Positions 42,516 to 50,740 of a stretch of 64,000 bases of DNA are shown here, piece by piece. The DNA comes from Candidatus Melainabacteria bacterium (GTDB taxonomy: Bacteria; Cyanobacteriota; Vampirovibrionia; Obscuribacterales; Obscuribacteraceae), in the NCBI GenBank assembly GCA_003242885.1, contig QKMZ01000007.1, forward strand, positions 91,146 to 155,145, written 5' to 3'. The translations under genes were made by a program, and so were the position numbers. Within the stretch, counting starts at the first letter, position 1. Each line of letters begins with the position of its first letter. The notes beneath the pieces are model-generated. The model had not been told where the DNA came from, ran no database searches, and worked only from the letters and a program-made list of their open reading frames with translations.

Positions 42516-42997
42516 TTTTTCTTTTCTCCGGTCTTAATTTCGGGAGCCAATTTCACTTCTTGTATTTTGATCAGATTGCATCCGCCTTTGCGTGCAATCC
42601 AGCCTTTCACCAGGACTCGCTTGGCTACAAAGGGCAACAACAAATCCTTGCAACCGGTGTAGCCTTTGTGTTTTGCTGCAATGAAAAGCTCACCTGTCTT
42701 TTCGTCAAGAATGCCAGCGGACACGCCACCATGAATACATGCAAGAGCGCAGGCTTTATGTTTTTCTCCGCGTCCTGGTCCCATCACCTGTGATGCGTAG
42801 CACCAGGCATCAACGACTTCTCCTGTCATTTCCACCTTCTTGGTGGCGGGAATCAGGCGCTGTTTGTCAACGGGAATTTCACTCTGCGGCTTCAGTCTCT
42901 CGGCAAGGATTGGTTGGAGCGGAGCAAAGAAATACGCGAAAAAAAACAGCAGTGCAAGATGTTTCAAGCTAGAGCCCCTCACCATATTCGGTGTCAC
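42512..42997 (-). CDS. Secreted protein with conserved Cys/His cluster
   Basis: A 161-residue protein with a signal peptide (near 8-32, ending ILA). The mature domain starts TGEVVDAWCY and carries C66, then H80-K-A-C83-A-L-A-C87-I-H89-GG, then C116 and C140. This spacing (GEVVD-x-x-C ... H-x-x-C-x-x-x-C-x-x-GG) is one I know from exported proteins of unknown function in several phyla. The residues could bind a metal, heme or cluster, or form disulfides. The next segment, VAKRVLVKGWIARKGGCNLIKIQEV, looks like an OB-fold strand set. It overlaps both neighbours by 4 nt (TPR upstream, Rieske downstream), a strong functional link. Confidence 0.72.
   Translation of the reverse strand: MTPNMVRGSSLKHLALLFFFAYFFAPLQPILAERLKPQSEIPVDKQRLIPATKKVEMTGEVVDAWCYASQVMGPGRGEKHKACALACIHGGVSAGILDEKTGELFIAAKHKGYTGCKDLLLPFVAKRVLVKGWIARKGGCNLIKIQEVKLAPEIKTGEKKK
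42980..42993. repeat. Exact CACC-N6-GGTG dyad at a gene junction
   Basis: CACCATATTCGGTG lies at the first codons of the secreted Cys/His gene, immediately after the TPR stop on the minus strand. It is a perfect copy of the dyad seen at 3908 and 51744, and its flank matches 24451-24468. Confidence 0.35.
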
Positions 42998-44304
42998 CTC
43001 GTGGCGTCGGCAGAGGCAGTTGCTTCAGGCTCAGTTGCCGGTTCCACTTTCTTTGGCGGTTTGAGCATGTCTTTCAGTTTCCACGACCAGTCTTTGTCGC
43101 GCTTGGCCAGCTTATCCGAGAGACTGTACAGTGCCATCGAAATTTCTTGATCTTTCATTCGGAATGCATGTGCCTTTTGGTAGCACTGCAGCGCCTGTTG
43201 ATAGTCCTTGGCATAAATCTCGTAGTCTTTACCCAGTCTGTACCAACCGCGACCGAAAGCGGGCTCTTCTTGCAGTCCTCGCTTGTACTGTTCCATGGCC
43301 AGTCGATGTAAGTTGACGCCGTCAAGAACATCACCGAGCGCAAAGAAATACGCACCGGGCGGGTGCTTGCCTATTTTGATGGTGGCAGACTTGATGCCCA
43401 TCTCGATGTCATCCGGTTTGGTGTGGCGGAAAACTTCAATGAGGCGCGATTTTTCTTTCGGATTATTGGAATCGAGTGAAGCGGTTGCGCCAAGTGCAAG
43501 TATGGAAGGCTCCAATGCGATTTTCCATTTGCCTGCCCAAACTGCGCATGCAGCCAGGTTTTCAGCAAGCCCTTGTTTGAATGGCTGTTGTTCGTAGGCC
43601 TTGCTGAGAGGACCGATTGATTGCTCAAACTTGCCGGTGCTCGCCAGCGCCAATCCATAAATTCTGTTGGCCATAGCATAGTTGGGATCTTTGGCGAGAT
43701 CTGCTTGTGCTAAGACTTTTGCCTGAGCGAAATCGCCTTCCAACAATTTGATTTCAGCAAATGCAGAAGGCAATCCGAGAATTGGTTTTTTCTGACTCAT
43801 CGCCAAAATGTAGGCGGTTTTTGCTTCTTCCCAGCGACCTTTTGACTGAAGGAAGTTGCCGCTCCAGAAGAGCACTTCAGGGTCGTTGGGAAACTTTTTC
43901 TTTGCCTCGCCGATCAGGCCCATTGCCGAAGGTACCTGACCCATTTTGATTTGCGCCTTCACTAATTCGACAAATGTCTTTGGTTCGCTCGGTCCGAATT
44001 TCGTCGCCAACTTGAATTCTTCAAGTGCCTGTTCCGGCAAGCCCAGCTTGTCATAACAATTGCCCAAATAAAGATGCGCCCTGTAATTGTTGGGTTCTCT
44101 TTGAATTATTTCGTCCAATTGCGCATAGACATCTTCGCCTAATTCGTCTTTCTCGATACGTTTTTCAATATTATCGAGTTGTGTTTTTGAACTTGCTGCA
44201 GGTGAAGCCGCGCCGGCGCTGAGGCTCAATTGAGGCTGAATGCTGATTAGAGCAGAAACTAACGGCACCACAAACGAGCAAAAATTCGAACGTCTCTTTG
44301 TCAC
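42994..44304 (-). CDS. Secreted TPR protein, coupled to the Cys/His protein
   Basis: A 436-residue protein with a signal peptide (near 5-30, ending LSAGAA) and about nine TPR-like helical pairs (for example AHLYLGNCYDKLGLPEQALEEFKLA and GRGWYRLGKDYEIYAKDYQQALQCYQKA). It ends with a Pro/Ala-rich tail. It should be periplasmic. Its stop overlaps the start of the Cys/His gene (ATGA), and its start is 4 bp after the preceding secreted-protein stop. TPR scaffolds often organise redox or assembly partners; the partner here is probably encoded in the same operon. Confidence 0.8.
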   Translation of the reverse strand: MTKRRSNFCSFVVPLVSALISIQPQLSLSAGAASPAASSKTQLDNIEKRIEKDELGEDVYAQLDEIIQREPNNYRAHLYLGNCYDKLGLPEQALEEFKLATKFGPSEPKTFVELVKAQIKMGQVPSAMGLIGEAKKKFPNDPEVLFWSGNFLQSKGRWEEAKTAYILAMSQKKPILGLPSAFAEIKLLEGDFAQAKVLAQADLAKDPNYAMANRIYGLALASTGKFEQSIGPLSKAYEQQPFKQGLAENLAACAVWAGKWKIALEPSILALGATASLDSNNPKEKSRLIEVFRHTKPDDIEMGIKSATIKIGKHPPGAYFFALGDVLDGVNLHRLAMEQYKRGLQEEPAFGRGWYRLGKDYEIYAKDYQQALQCYQKAHAFRMKDQEISMALYSLSDKLAKRDKDWSWKLKDMLKPPKKVEPATEPEATASADATR

Positions 44305-44308
44305 TCAA

Positions 44309-44827
44309 TCAAATCCCGAATTTGTAGGAGAGCACGACCAGTGTTCGGAAGCCAGGCTGTTTTGAGGGCGAGATACGCACCGTAAAAGTATTGTTGTCCT
44401 TGGCTGCCGAGACGTACTTGTCAGTCGGATTGGAAGTAAGCAATTGCCAACGGTACGTCTTCAATGCTGATTTATACCACTCAAGCACTTCATTTTCGTC
44501 TTCTCTGACCCCTATAGTCATGCCAATTCTCACGCCGGAGCGGTCTCTTGGATACCTGAGTCCAGAGATGAAGACAGCATGGCCCGTGTAATTGGGCACG
44601 TTGGGAAGTTCTACAATTCCGGTCAACTTCTCCGGTTTGAACTCGTCTGGTGCATGTTGGGTGGATGTATTCGGACGGCTCAGGTTGGGCAGCTGATAAC
44701 CGCCGATCTTGCTAGTGGCGGTGGAATTTTGTTGAGCAAGGACCGGATTTTCCATTGCAAGCCCGTTAGCGGCAGACAGGCAGATAATCGTGCCTGCGAC
44801 TAACTTGGACCTTTCAATCTTGAGCAT
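44309..44827 (-). CDS. Hypothetical secreted protein, first gene of the TPR-Rieske-PspA operon
   Basis: A 172-residue protein with a signal peptide (near 8-31, ending PVLAQ). The mature part contains LPNVPNYTGHAVFISGLRYPRDRSGVRIGMTI and EVLEWYKSALKTYRWQLLTS, a pattern close to small periplasmic alpha/beta domains that score as 'YkyA/DUF' orphans; I do not recognise it firmly. No cysteines in the mature part. It starts at ATG 44827, with AGGAAA just upstream, and ends 4 bp before the TPR gene. A long hairpin at 44862-44907 lies in its leader. Confidence 0.65.
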   Translation of the reverse strand: MLKIERSKLVAGTIICLSAANGLAMENPVLAQQNSTATSKIGGYQLPNLSRPNTSTQHAPDEFKPEKLTGIVELPNVPNYTGHAVFISGLRYPRDRSGVRIGMTIGVREDENEVLEWYKSALKTYRWQLLTSNPTDKYVSAAKDNNTFTVRISPSKQPGFRTLVVLSYKFGI

Positions 44828-44861
44828 TTTTCCTGAAGCCTCGCCAAATTACGCCTTTTGC

Positions 44862-44907
44862 TTTTGTGCGCCGGCTGGCGGCAAGAACCCAGCTGCGGCG
44901 CACAAAA
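44862..44907 (-). promoter_or_regulatory. Long stem-loop in the leader of the five-gene operon
   Basis: TTTTGTGCGCCG (44862-44873) and CGGCGCACAAAA (44896-44907) are perfect 12-bp complements. Inside them GCTGG and CCAGC form a second 5-bp stem around a short loop. The T-run precedes and the A-run follows the stem, opposite to a terminator on either strand. It is 35 bp upstream of ATG 44827. A TATATT-like -10 partly overlaps its distal edge. Confidence 0.55.
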
Positions 44908-44938
44908 TATAGGTTACCTCGTTTTGGGTTATTCCTGC

Positions 44939-47047
44939 TTAGCAGGGGCAATCCCACGGGTCAGTTGTTGCATTTACGCAGTTTCTGAAGCGCAGTACGC
45001 CTTGCAAGCAGTTGAAACCCGAGGAACGTTGCCAGAGCAGGTCAGACCTGGTTTGGTCTGGACCGGAACCGAAGCAATCCCACGGACTCGGATATCCTTG
45101 CTCGCCTTCGATGTTGACGAAGTTGCGATTGCCCGTGATGTTGCCAGTGCTGGCTGTTGTGCCCGTGCCATCGGGAATAACGGCGTCACCGCTGATCCAC
45201 GAAGGCAGCGAGCCTTTGGCTGTGAATCGCAACTGGCGGCTGTCATCCATCCAGATATAACGCACTTGTCCCATTGGCATCGATGCGCTTTCAAGGAATG
45301 AATTGATTTCGCTGTCCGACATCTCCGGTTTGATCTGTCTGATCTTCAAATAGACCTGGCTGGAGATGATATTGGCCAGCGGTGATGATGGGCTGTAGCT
45401 CTGGAAGCTTCTGATTAATCTGCCTACAGTCGGGGCTTGCCCGAATGCGATGGGCTCGTTTGCGGTGATGCCGCCCAGAGGGAAGACTTTCATACCGGTG
45501 CAAACGTTTTCCATTCCGCTCACGATAGCTGGTCCACCACCCGGACGCGGGTTGATGACTTGTGCTTTGTATTTCTCGATTGCCATCAGTCCGTTCAGGC
45601 TGTTGCCGCTAGAACCATTTGGCAATGTGAATCCATAAGTCGTGGCCATTTGCTGCAAGTTGTTGAAGCAATTAGGATCTGCTTGTGGTGCAGTTGGAGT
45701 GGAGTTGTAATTGTCGCAGCTGGAGATCGGCACGCCTTGTGCCGGAATGCTGTCGGCTGCCGTTTGTTTTGGCGACGGACCGTCGAGCTTGTCGACCATT
45801 TGCTGCGGAACCGGATCGTTGGGATGGTCTTGCTTGAACTTTTGAATGTCCAGGATGTCGTTGAGGTTGGTATCCATCGCCTTTCCACCGGGCGTGACGA
45901 ATACCGGCTGGTTCATCAAAAGGTCGCTGAAGATATCGTTAGGTCCGCCGCCGTATGCTTGATCTGTCATTCCGGCTGCCGGTCCTACGAAATTTACTGG
46001 ACCTGATGGAATCGGTCCGTCTCCGTTGGCTACAACGATGTAGCCGCATGGAATCGATGCAGAATATTGTCCGGTCAAGTCGACACTACCGACGATGGCA
46101 CACGATCTTGCTGCCGTGCGATCTCTCGTCTTGAGCTCCTGGGAGCTGCCTGCCGAGTGGAATGCGTTTGGTGGAACGCGAGTGTCAACTTGGTTGCCGC
46201 CTCGCAACGGCGAAATCGAATTGTCTTTGAAGTCTGGAACGTTGACCAAGTGTGGCTTTTCCAGAGGACGCAGAGGGACGCCCATGAGTGGGTGGGAGTC
46301 TGAGGTAATCCCCGGAACGTTGATAAGCGAATATCCCTTTACGTAAGTATGGGACTGTTTGTTGACAGTGTTATCGCTCAGGAAGCCTGGGGAAATGAAT
46401 TGCGTATACTCGGTGGGCAAGACCATTTGACCGATGGTCAAGTTGGTCCCGAAATTGCGAGCCATGTATGAGATGTCTTTTTGTCCGCTCACTGCAGAGG
46501 CATTATTGCCGCCCGGATTGAGCATCTTCATCGGAGTTATCGAAGCGATGTTACTGAAACTGATATCCTGTTGAACGTCGTTTTTCAGTTTTTCAGCAAG
46601 CGTCACTGCAATACCGTCATTAGGGTCGGTAAGACAGTTGATTAGCGTTTTTGCATTGGCTATACCAGAAGGAGACGGGTCACCAAAGCCGTAGTTGTCT
46701 GAGATCGCGTTGACCGAAACCAGCAAGGCCTGTCCGACTGCTCTGTTATACGTGAGAAGATCCAGTTCGCCGTGAACCGGGTCTTTTGCCTGCATAAAGT
46801 TGTTTTTGGCAATCGTATGAATCGGATCGTTGAGATCGGACGCGCCGTTGCCGAAGATGCGCAGGAACGGTCGCCGCATACTTTGTTTGGCGACGTTCAG
46901 GTTGCCTGCGTCGACTGCGTGTTGCAGCTCTCTGCCGCCACCAAGCATTTTGACAAGGAAGAAGAAGCCGAGGCCGATCACAATGATAAACAGCAGCAAT
47001 GCTGCAATCAATGCGAGAGTGGCTCCCCTACTGCGATTTCTGGTCAT
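44939..47047 (-). CDS. TadG-like pilus-assembly/secreted protein
   Basis: A 702-residue protein that begins MTRNRSRGATLALIAALLLFIIVIGLGFF, the basic RG-A-T-hydrophobic start of the TadG (TadE/G-like) N-terminal segment. The rest is a long extracytoplasmic region rich in Asn, Gly and Pro. It contains several Cys pairs (for example SSCDNYN and CFNNLQQM) and no recognisable von Willebrand A domain, although TadG often has one. I chose ATG 47047 because the basic residues then directly precede the helix; the frame is open to TTG 47113. It is divergent from two TadE-like genes. A CCTGC-TTA-GCAGG hairpin overlaps its stop. Confidence 0.62.
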   Translation of the reverse strand: MTRNRSRGATLALIAALLLFIIVIGLGFFFLVKMLGGGRELQHAVDAGNLNVAKQSMRRPFLRIFGNGASDLNDPIHTIAKNNFMQAKDPVHGELDLLTYNRAVGQALLVSVNAISDNYGFGDPSPSGIANAKTLINCLTDPNDGIAVTLAEKLKNDVQQDISFSNIASITPMKMLNPGGNNASAVSGQKDISYMARNFGTNLTIGQMVLPTEYTQFISPGFLSDNTVNKQSHTYVKGYSLINVPGITSDSHPLMGVPLRPLEKPHLVNVPDFKDNSISPLRGGNQVDTRVPPNAFHSAGSSQELKTRDRTAARSCAIVGSVDLTGQYSASIPCGYIVVANGDGPIPSGPVNFVGPAAGMTDQAYGGGPNDIFSDLLMNQPVFVTPGGKAMDTNLNDILDIQKFKQDHPNDPVPQQMVDKLDGPSPKQTAADSIPAQGVPISSCDNYNSTPTAPQADPNCFNNLQQMATTYGFTLPNGSSGNSLNGLMAIEKYKAQVINPRPGGGPAIVSGMENVCTGMKVFPLGGITANEPIAFGQAPTVGRLIRSFQSYSPSSPLANIISSQVYLKIRQIKPEMSDSEINSFLESASMPMGQVRYIWMDDSRQLRFTAKGSLPSWISGDAVIPDGTGTTASTGNITGNRNFVNIEGEQGYPSPWDCFGSGPDQTRSDLLWQRSSGFNCLQGVLRFRNCVNATTDPWDCPC

Positions 47048-47604
47048 TTGTACTAATCCCCGATCTGATTTTATAGATTGAACAAGGGCATTTGCCAGCG
47101 AGCGTGGTCTCAAATTCGTTGCTAACGATTTAAGCCGTAATCGGCTCGGGCAGTGAAATTCGATGGATATCAGAAGATATCAAACCATGTGAACATAGCA
47201 ACGCTAGTACCAAACCGCGATCAATTGCGGAAAGTAAACTGGAAACATCCCTAAGATTAAGGATGTCTCATTATGCGCTTTTAATAAACGGAAGTCAAGC
47301 CTGGTGCCCGGTTCAGTGGGGAAAACACGATTTCGGGCTGATCGTCAGAGCCTGTTTGCTGTCTACAGAAGGCTATATGCAAGAGATATGAAACTGGGAT
47401 GGCGAAAAACGTCGTACTTGGCGTGGAAGTCGCCAGACATTAGGGGCTGGGTAGGTGTTAGTATTAGCAGCGCCTTATCAAAACAATTATATTTTGCTAA
47501 TAGTTTGCCTCAAAGCCTACGGTATGGGTACATACGAAAAAGAGGCGTTATTTTTATAACGAAATCTGCCCCTGACGCCCCATTTGACCGAACGGAGTAG
47601 CGCG
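47048..47604. other. 557-bp divergent region between TadG-like and TadE-like genes
   Basis: It holds ACATCC/GGATGT (47245-47250 and 47261-47266; 6-bp stem, 10-nt loop) and GTTAT-TTTT-ATAAC (a 5-bp stem near 47547-47560). A 98-codon frame at 47304-47600 lacks a Shine-Dalgarno and a recognisable protein. The region is unusually A/T-rich near 47480-47560. Promoters for both divergent units must lie here; a structured leader RNA is possible. Confidence 0.4.
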
Positions 47605-48066
47605 ATGAAATACCGTGCAAGAGGACGGAAGTCCAGCGGACATGAGTTTGCGGAATTTGCTCCTGCACTGTTCATTTTGCTCGTCTGCATCGTGCCTCCA
47701 ATGCTGGATTTGCTCTACCTCGGTATTGCTTACGCATCTGGTTGGTACCTCAACCATTTGGAGACTCGCGAAGCCGCCTGCGCGCCACCCAGTCGAGTCA
47801 GCGATGCGCTCGCCCGGGCACGGATAGCATGGGAAGCCAGCACTCTGGCAAAATTCACCAAAGGCCGTGAAGTTTCAGCCGTTCCCAACCCGAAAGACGT
47901 GAATCCCACCGATAATTTTTCGCCGGACACGATTCAAGTCACCACCCAAGTTCAAGTCGCACCCTTCTTGCAAATCCCCTTTATGGGAAGCATTCCGGGA
48001 ATCGGAGCTCCGATTATCTTCAGTTTTACATCAGAGCGAACCCAGGAAGAACGCGGCATCAACTAA
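47605..48066 (+). CDS. TadE-like pilus-assembly protein
   Basis: A 153-residue protein with MKYRARGRKSSGHEFAEFAPALFILLVCIVPPMLDLLYLGIAYA at the N-terminus: a basic start, Glu at positions 15 and 18, and one long helix. This is the TadE-type pseudopilin layout (E-x-A-x-x-x-P). The remaining part is extracytoplasmic and contains one Cys (REAACAPPS). I chose ATG 47605, which follows GGAG; the frame extends to TTG 47584. It lies 42 bp before a second TadE-like gene. Confidence 0.65.
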   Translation: MKYRARGRKSSGHEFAEFAPALFILLVCIVPPMLDLLYLGIAYASGWYLNHLETREAACAPPSRVSDALARARIAWEASTLAKFTKGREVSAVPNPKDVNPTDNFSPDTIQVTTQVQVAPFLQIPFMGSIPGIGAPIIFSFTSERTQEERGIN

Positions 48067-48108
48067 AATTCGATGACACATACGCACCCCATGGAGGGGG
48101 ACGCAGCA

Positions 48109-48510
48109 ATGAAAACATCAGTCAGACGCAAAAGAGGAACAAGTATTGTCGAAACTGCGGCAGGACTTTTCATCATCATCCCCATAGTTCTCTTCTTGTT
48201 CGACGTGGCTGCTTGTGTTCTAGCACAGACGGCGAATGACTCGATGTGTAAGAGTGCTGCCAGAGCAGCTGCTGAGACCGATGATCCAGGTAAAGCGCAA
48301 GCTGCGGCTCAGTCTGCCATAGACAACTTTCCTGCTGCCGGATATATCAAGTCAAAACGCCTGGCCAAGCCAGTCGCCTATGACCCGAATTCTTCAGTTA
48401 CTGTAGTCACCGAAATTGTCTGTCAATTCCCGGTCCCGATCCCCTTCGGCGGACCAGACAAGATGAATTTCGTGACCGATATGACTGAGCCTGTCGTCGG
48501 AAAGCTCTAA
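48109..48510 (+). CDS. TadE-like pilus-assembly protein
   Basis: A 133-residue protein starting MKTSVRRKRGTSIVETAAGLFIIIPIVLFLFDVAACVLAQ: basic residues, then VETAAGLF (Glu as in TadE) and a long helix, then a soluble extracytoplasmic part with NDSMCKSAARAAAETDD, typical of TadE/TadG proteins. I chose ATG 48109 because GGAGGGGGA lies 6-9 nt upstream; the frame extends to ATG 48073. It is in the same transcript as the other TadE-like gene. Confidence 0.7.
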   Translation: MKTSVRRKRGTSIVETAAGLFIIIPIVLFLFDVAACVLAQTANDSMCKSAARAAAETDDPGKAQAAAQSAIDNFPAAGYIKSKRLAKPVAYDPNSSVTVVTEIVCQFPVPIPFGGPDKMNFVTDMTEPVVGKL

Positions 48511-48590
48511 AAGAGTTTCCTAATCGAATCAAAGCAAACTCGCGCCCATTGGTTCGCCAGAGCTTCAATGGCTCTGTACGCTATTGGCTA

Positions 48591-49082
48591 TCATTCGTTT
48601 CCAGACCCAGCCGTTTTCGCAGATGATTTCGGAATTCCATATAAAGGAATGAGAATCGCCGGCACCTTGAGAATAGCGGTCTCGGTTATCCCCTCCACTC
48701 TTACGTCCTTGTCTTGTGCCTTTATAGTTTCCACAAGCTTGTCTTTGGATATTTTGCCTGAGTCATAGACGATTACGCCGCCGTAGGGCTTTCTCAGCAT
48801 CACTGCTACTTTGACTACTCCTGGCAGCGTCTTCACAGTGCGCTGAATCTTCATCAGGCAAACGGCGCAGCTTTTGCCGACAACCCGGAAGTCGAGACGG
48901 CGTAAGGCCTTGGGATTGTATGAAGCGGGTTTGGCGGCTTCGCTTGTCTGAATCATGGAAGGCTTGCCGGGCTTTGTTTCCGGTTTTGACGCTGTCTCAG
49001 CATGCATAGGTGAAACCGTTGCCAGAGCTAAAACAGCGATGAATGCTGCACCTGCTGCGACGCGCGAACTTCCTGATGACAC
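48591..49082 (-). CDS. Secreted heavy-metal-associated (HMA) domain protein
   Basis: A 163-residue protein with a signal peptide (near 9-30) and a C-terminal HMA domain (near 62-130). The metal-binding loop is GKSCAVC (C72, C75), followed by the typical V-x-x-LPGV-x-x-V-x-V pattern. Usual HMA proteins have GMxCxxC; here the Met is Lys, which could change metal preference. Periplasmic MerP-like proteins deliver Hg2+ or Cu+. No cation ATPase or MerR regulator is nearby. Confidence 0.72.
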   Translation of the reverse strand: MSSGSSRVAAGAAFIAVLALATVSPMHAETASKPETKPGKPSMIQTSEAAKPASYNPKALRRLDFRVVGKSCAVCLMKIQRTVKTLPGVVKVAVMLRKPYGGVIVYDSGKISKDKLVETIKAQDKDVRVEGITETAILKVPAILIPLYGIPKSSAKTAGSGNE

Positions 49083-49312
49083 GTGACACCCTCCACAAAG
49101 AACCGCACTAACGTCCTACCCGAGATTTCCAGTTTATCTCATTGGCTGATTCTTAGTTCTGCCTGCCTGCTGAATGCCACGCACTGTATGTAGTGGCGAA
49201 GAGCGGGCGACCTATCAGTAGGTTGCCTCCTTTATTTTGGTTAAGAATTGCAGTAAGAAAACCGTCCAGCGTATATCCTCTGTGCATATCGGCTCGCAAA
49301 GAGGTGTTGCCC

Positions 49313-50734
49313 ATGGGCAGTAACGCTCCCGCATGTGATTCGGCTTTCGTCGGACGCAAGGTTTTGATTGAAGACGGTTTCAAGGAAGCAGCCATTCTCG
49401 TCAAAGATGGGGTTATTCAAGCCGTCGTTGCAGTTTCGGATGTACCTCAAGGAGTACCAATCGAAAACGCCGGCGACCTGGTTGTCATTCCGGGGCTCGT
49501 CGACTGCCATGTACATGTCAATGAGCCTGGACGCACTGAGTGGGAAGGATTTGTAACTGCTACAAAGGCAGCAGCTGCAGGCGGCGTCACGACGATTGTC
49601 GATATGCCGCTCAATTGCATTCCTGTCACCACGACACTGGATGCACTCAAAGAAAAACTCAAAGCCATAGAAGGACTGCTCAATGTCGATTGCGCCTTCT
49701 GGGGCGGTGTGGTGCCGGGCAATCATGCAGAACTGGAAAAAATGGTGGCGCACGGAGTTGTTGGTTTTAAATGCTTCTTGATCCATTCTGGAATCGATGA
49801 CTTTCCCAATGCGACCGAATTTGACTTGCGCAAAGCGATGCCTGAGCTGGCGCGCTTGGGTGTTCCACTTCTGGTGCATGCTGAAATCGAATGCTCGCAC
49901 GAAGATGAAAGCCAGGAGCATCCAGGCGAATGGTTGAAGGAAGAACCTAGATCTTATGCGGCTTTTCTCGAATCGCGTCCGCGCCGCTGGGAGAACGAGG
50001 CTGTCAAACTCGTTTCACTACTGTGCGAAGAATTCAAATGCCGCACTCACATCGTCCACTTATCGTCGTCAGACGCACTGTCCATTGTCAAAGAAGCGAA
50101 GGGCAAGCAACTTCCTTTCACTGCAGAAACATGCCCGCACTATCTCACTTTTGCATCAGAGGAAATTCCCGATGGTGACACGCGTTTCAAATGCGCGCCA
50201 CCAATTCGAGAGAGAGAAAATTCTGAGAAGCTTTGGCAAGCACTCAAGGACGGAACGATTGATTTCGTGGTTTCTGACCATTCACCTTGCACGCCGGAGT
50301 TAAAACTCATGAAAGAGGGAGACTTCGACAAAGCCTGGGGTGGCATTGCCTCGCTGCAATTTGGTTTGCCCGCGGTCTGGACTTTTGCAAAAAAGAAAGG
50401 GCACAAACTGGAAGAAGTCGTCACCTGGATGTCTGAGAAAACTGCAAAATTCGCCGGACTATATGGGGCTAAAGGCAAGATTGCACCAGGATTTGATGCT
50501 GACATCGTCATGCTGGATCCGGAGGAAACTTTTGTTGTTGAGAAGAAAAACGTTCAACACAAACATAAAGAAACTCCGCATGAAGGGCGCGAATTCAATG
50601 GTGTCGTGAAGCGCACTTATGTGCGCGGAACCAAAGTCTATGATCAAGGCAACTTCACCAAAGAAGGTCACGGCAAGAAAATCTTGAGCGGAAGATTAGA
50701 TAGACAAAAAGCGGTCGCAGGCAATTCTAGGTAA
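49313..50734 (+). CDS. allB: Allantoinase
   Basis: A 473-residue amidohydrolase that opens the hydantoin ring of allantoin to allantoate. The metal ligands are H66-V-H68 in GLVDCHVHVNEPGRTEWEGF, the carboxylated Lys in VVGFKCFL, His in LLVHAEIE and HIVHLSSSDA, and the Asp in VVSDHSP. The motif set fits allantoinase better than dihydroorotase or hydantoinase (NEPGRTEWEGF). I chose ATG 49313 because GAGGTG lies about 7 nt upstream; the frame is open to 49193. It begins a four-gene operon with uraD, uraH and a DUF6986 gene. Confidence 0.93.
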   Translation: MGSNAPACDSAFVGRKVLIEDGFKEAAILVKDGVIQAVVAVSDVPQGVPIENAGDLVVIPGLVDCHVHVNEPGRTEWEGFVTATKAAAAGGVTTIVDMPLNCIPVTTTLDALKEKLKAIEGLLNVDCAFWGGVVPGNHAELEKMVAHGVVGFKCFLIHSGIDDFPNATEFDLRKAMPELARLGVPLLVHAEIECSHEDESQEHPGEWLKEEPRSYAAFLESRPRRWENEAVKLVSLLCEEFKCRTHIVHLSSSDALSIVKEAKGKQLPFTAETCPHYLTFASEEIPDGDTRFKCAPPIRERENSEKLWQALKDGTIDFVVSDHSPCTPELKLMKEGDFDKAWGGIASLQFGLPAVWTFAKKKGHKLEEVVTWMSEKTAKFAGLYGAKGKIAPGFDADIVMLDPEETFVVEKKNVQHKHKETPHEGREFNGVVKRTYVRGTKVYDQGNFTKEGHGKKILSGRLDRQKAVAGNSR

Positions 50735-50740
50735 GCAACA

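Noticed and set aside
45437..46006. A 189-codon frame antisense to the TadG-like gene
   Set aside because: Cys/Arg-rich shadow product, no start signal and no known family.
47304..47600. A 98-codon plus-strand frame between TadG-like and TadE-like genes
   Set aside because: No Shine-Dalgarno, no recognisable domain, and it runs over the ribosome-binding region of the TadE-like gene. Kept only as part of the intergenic description.
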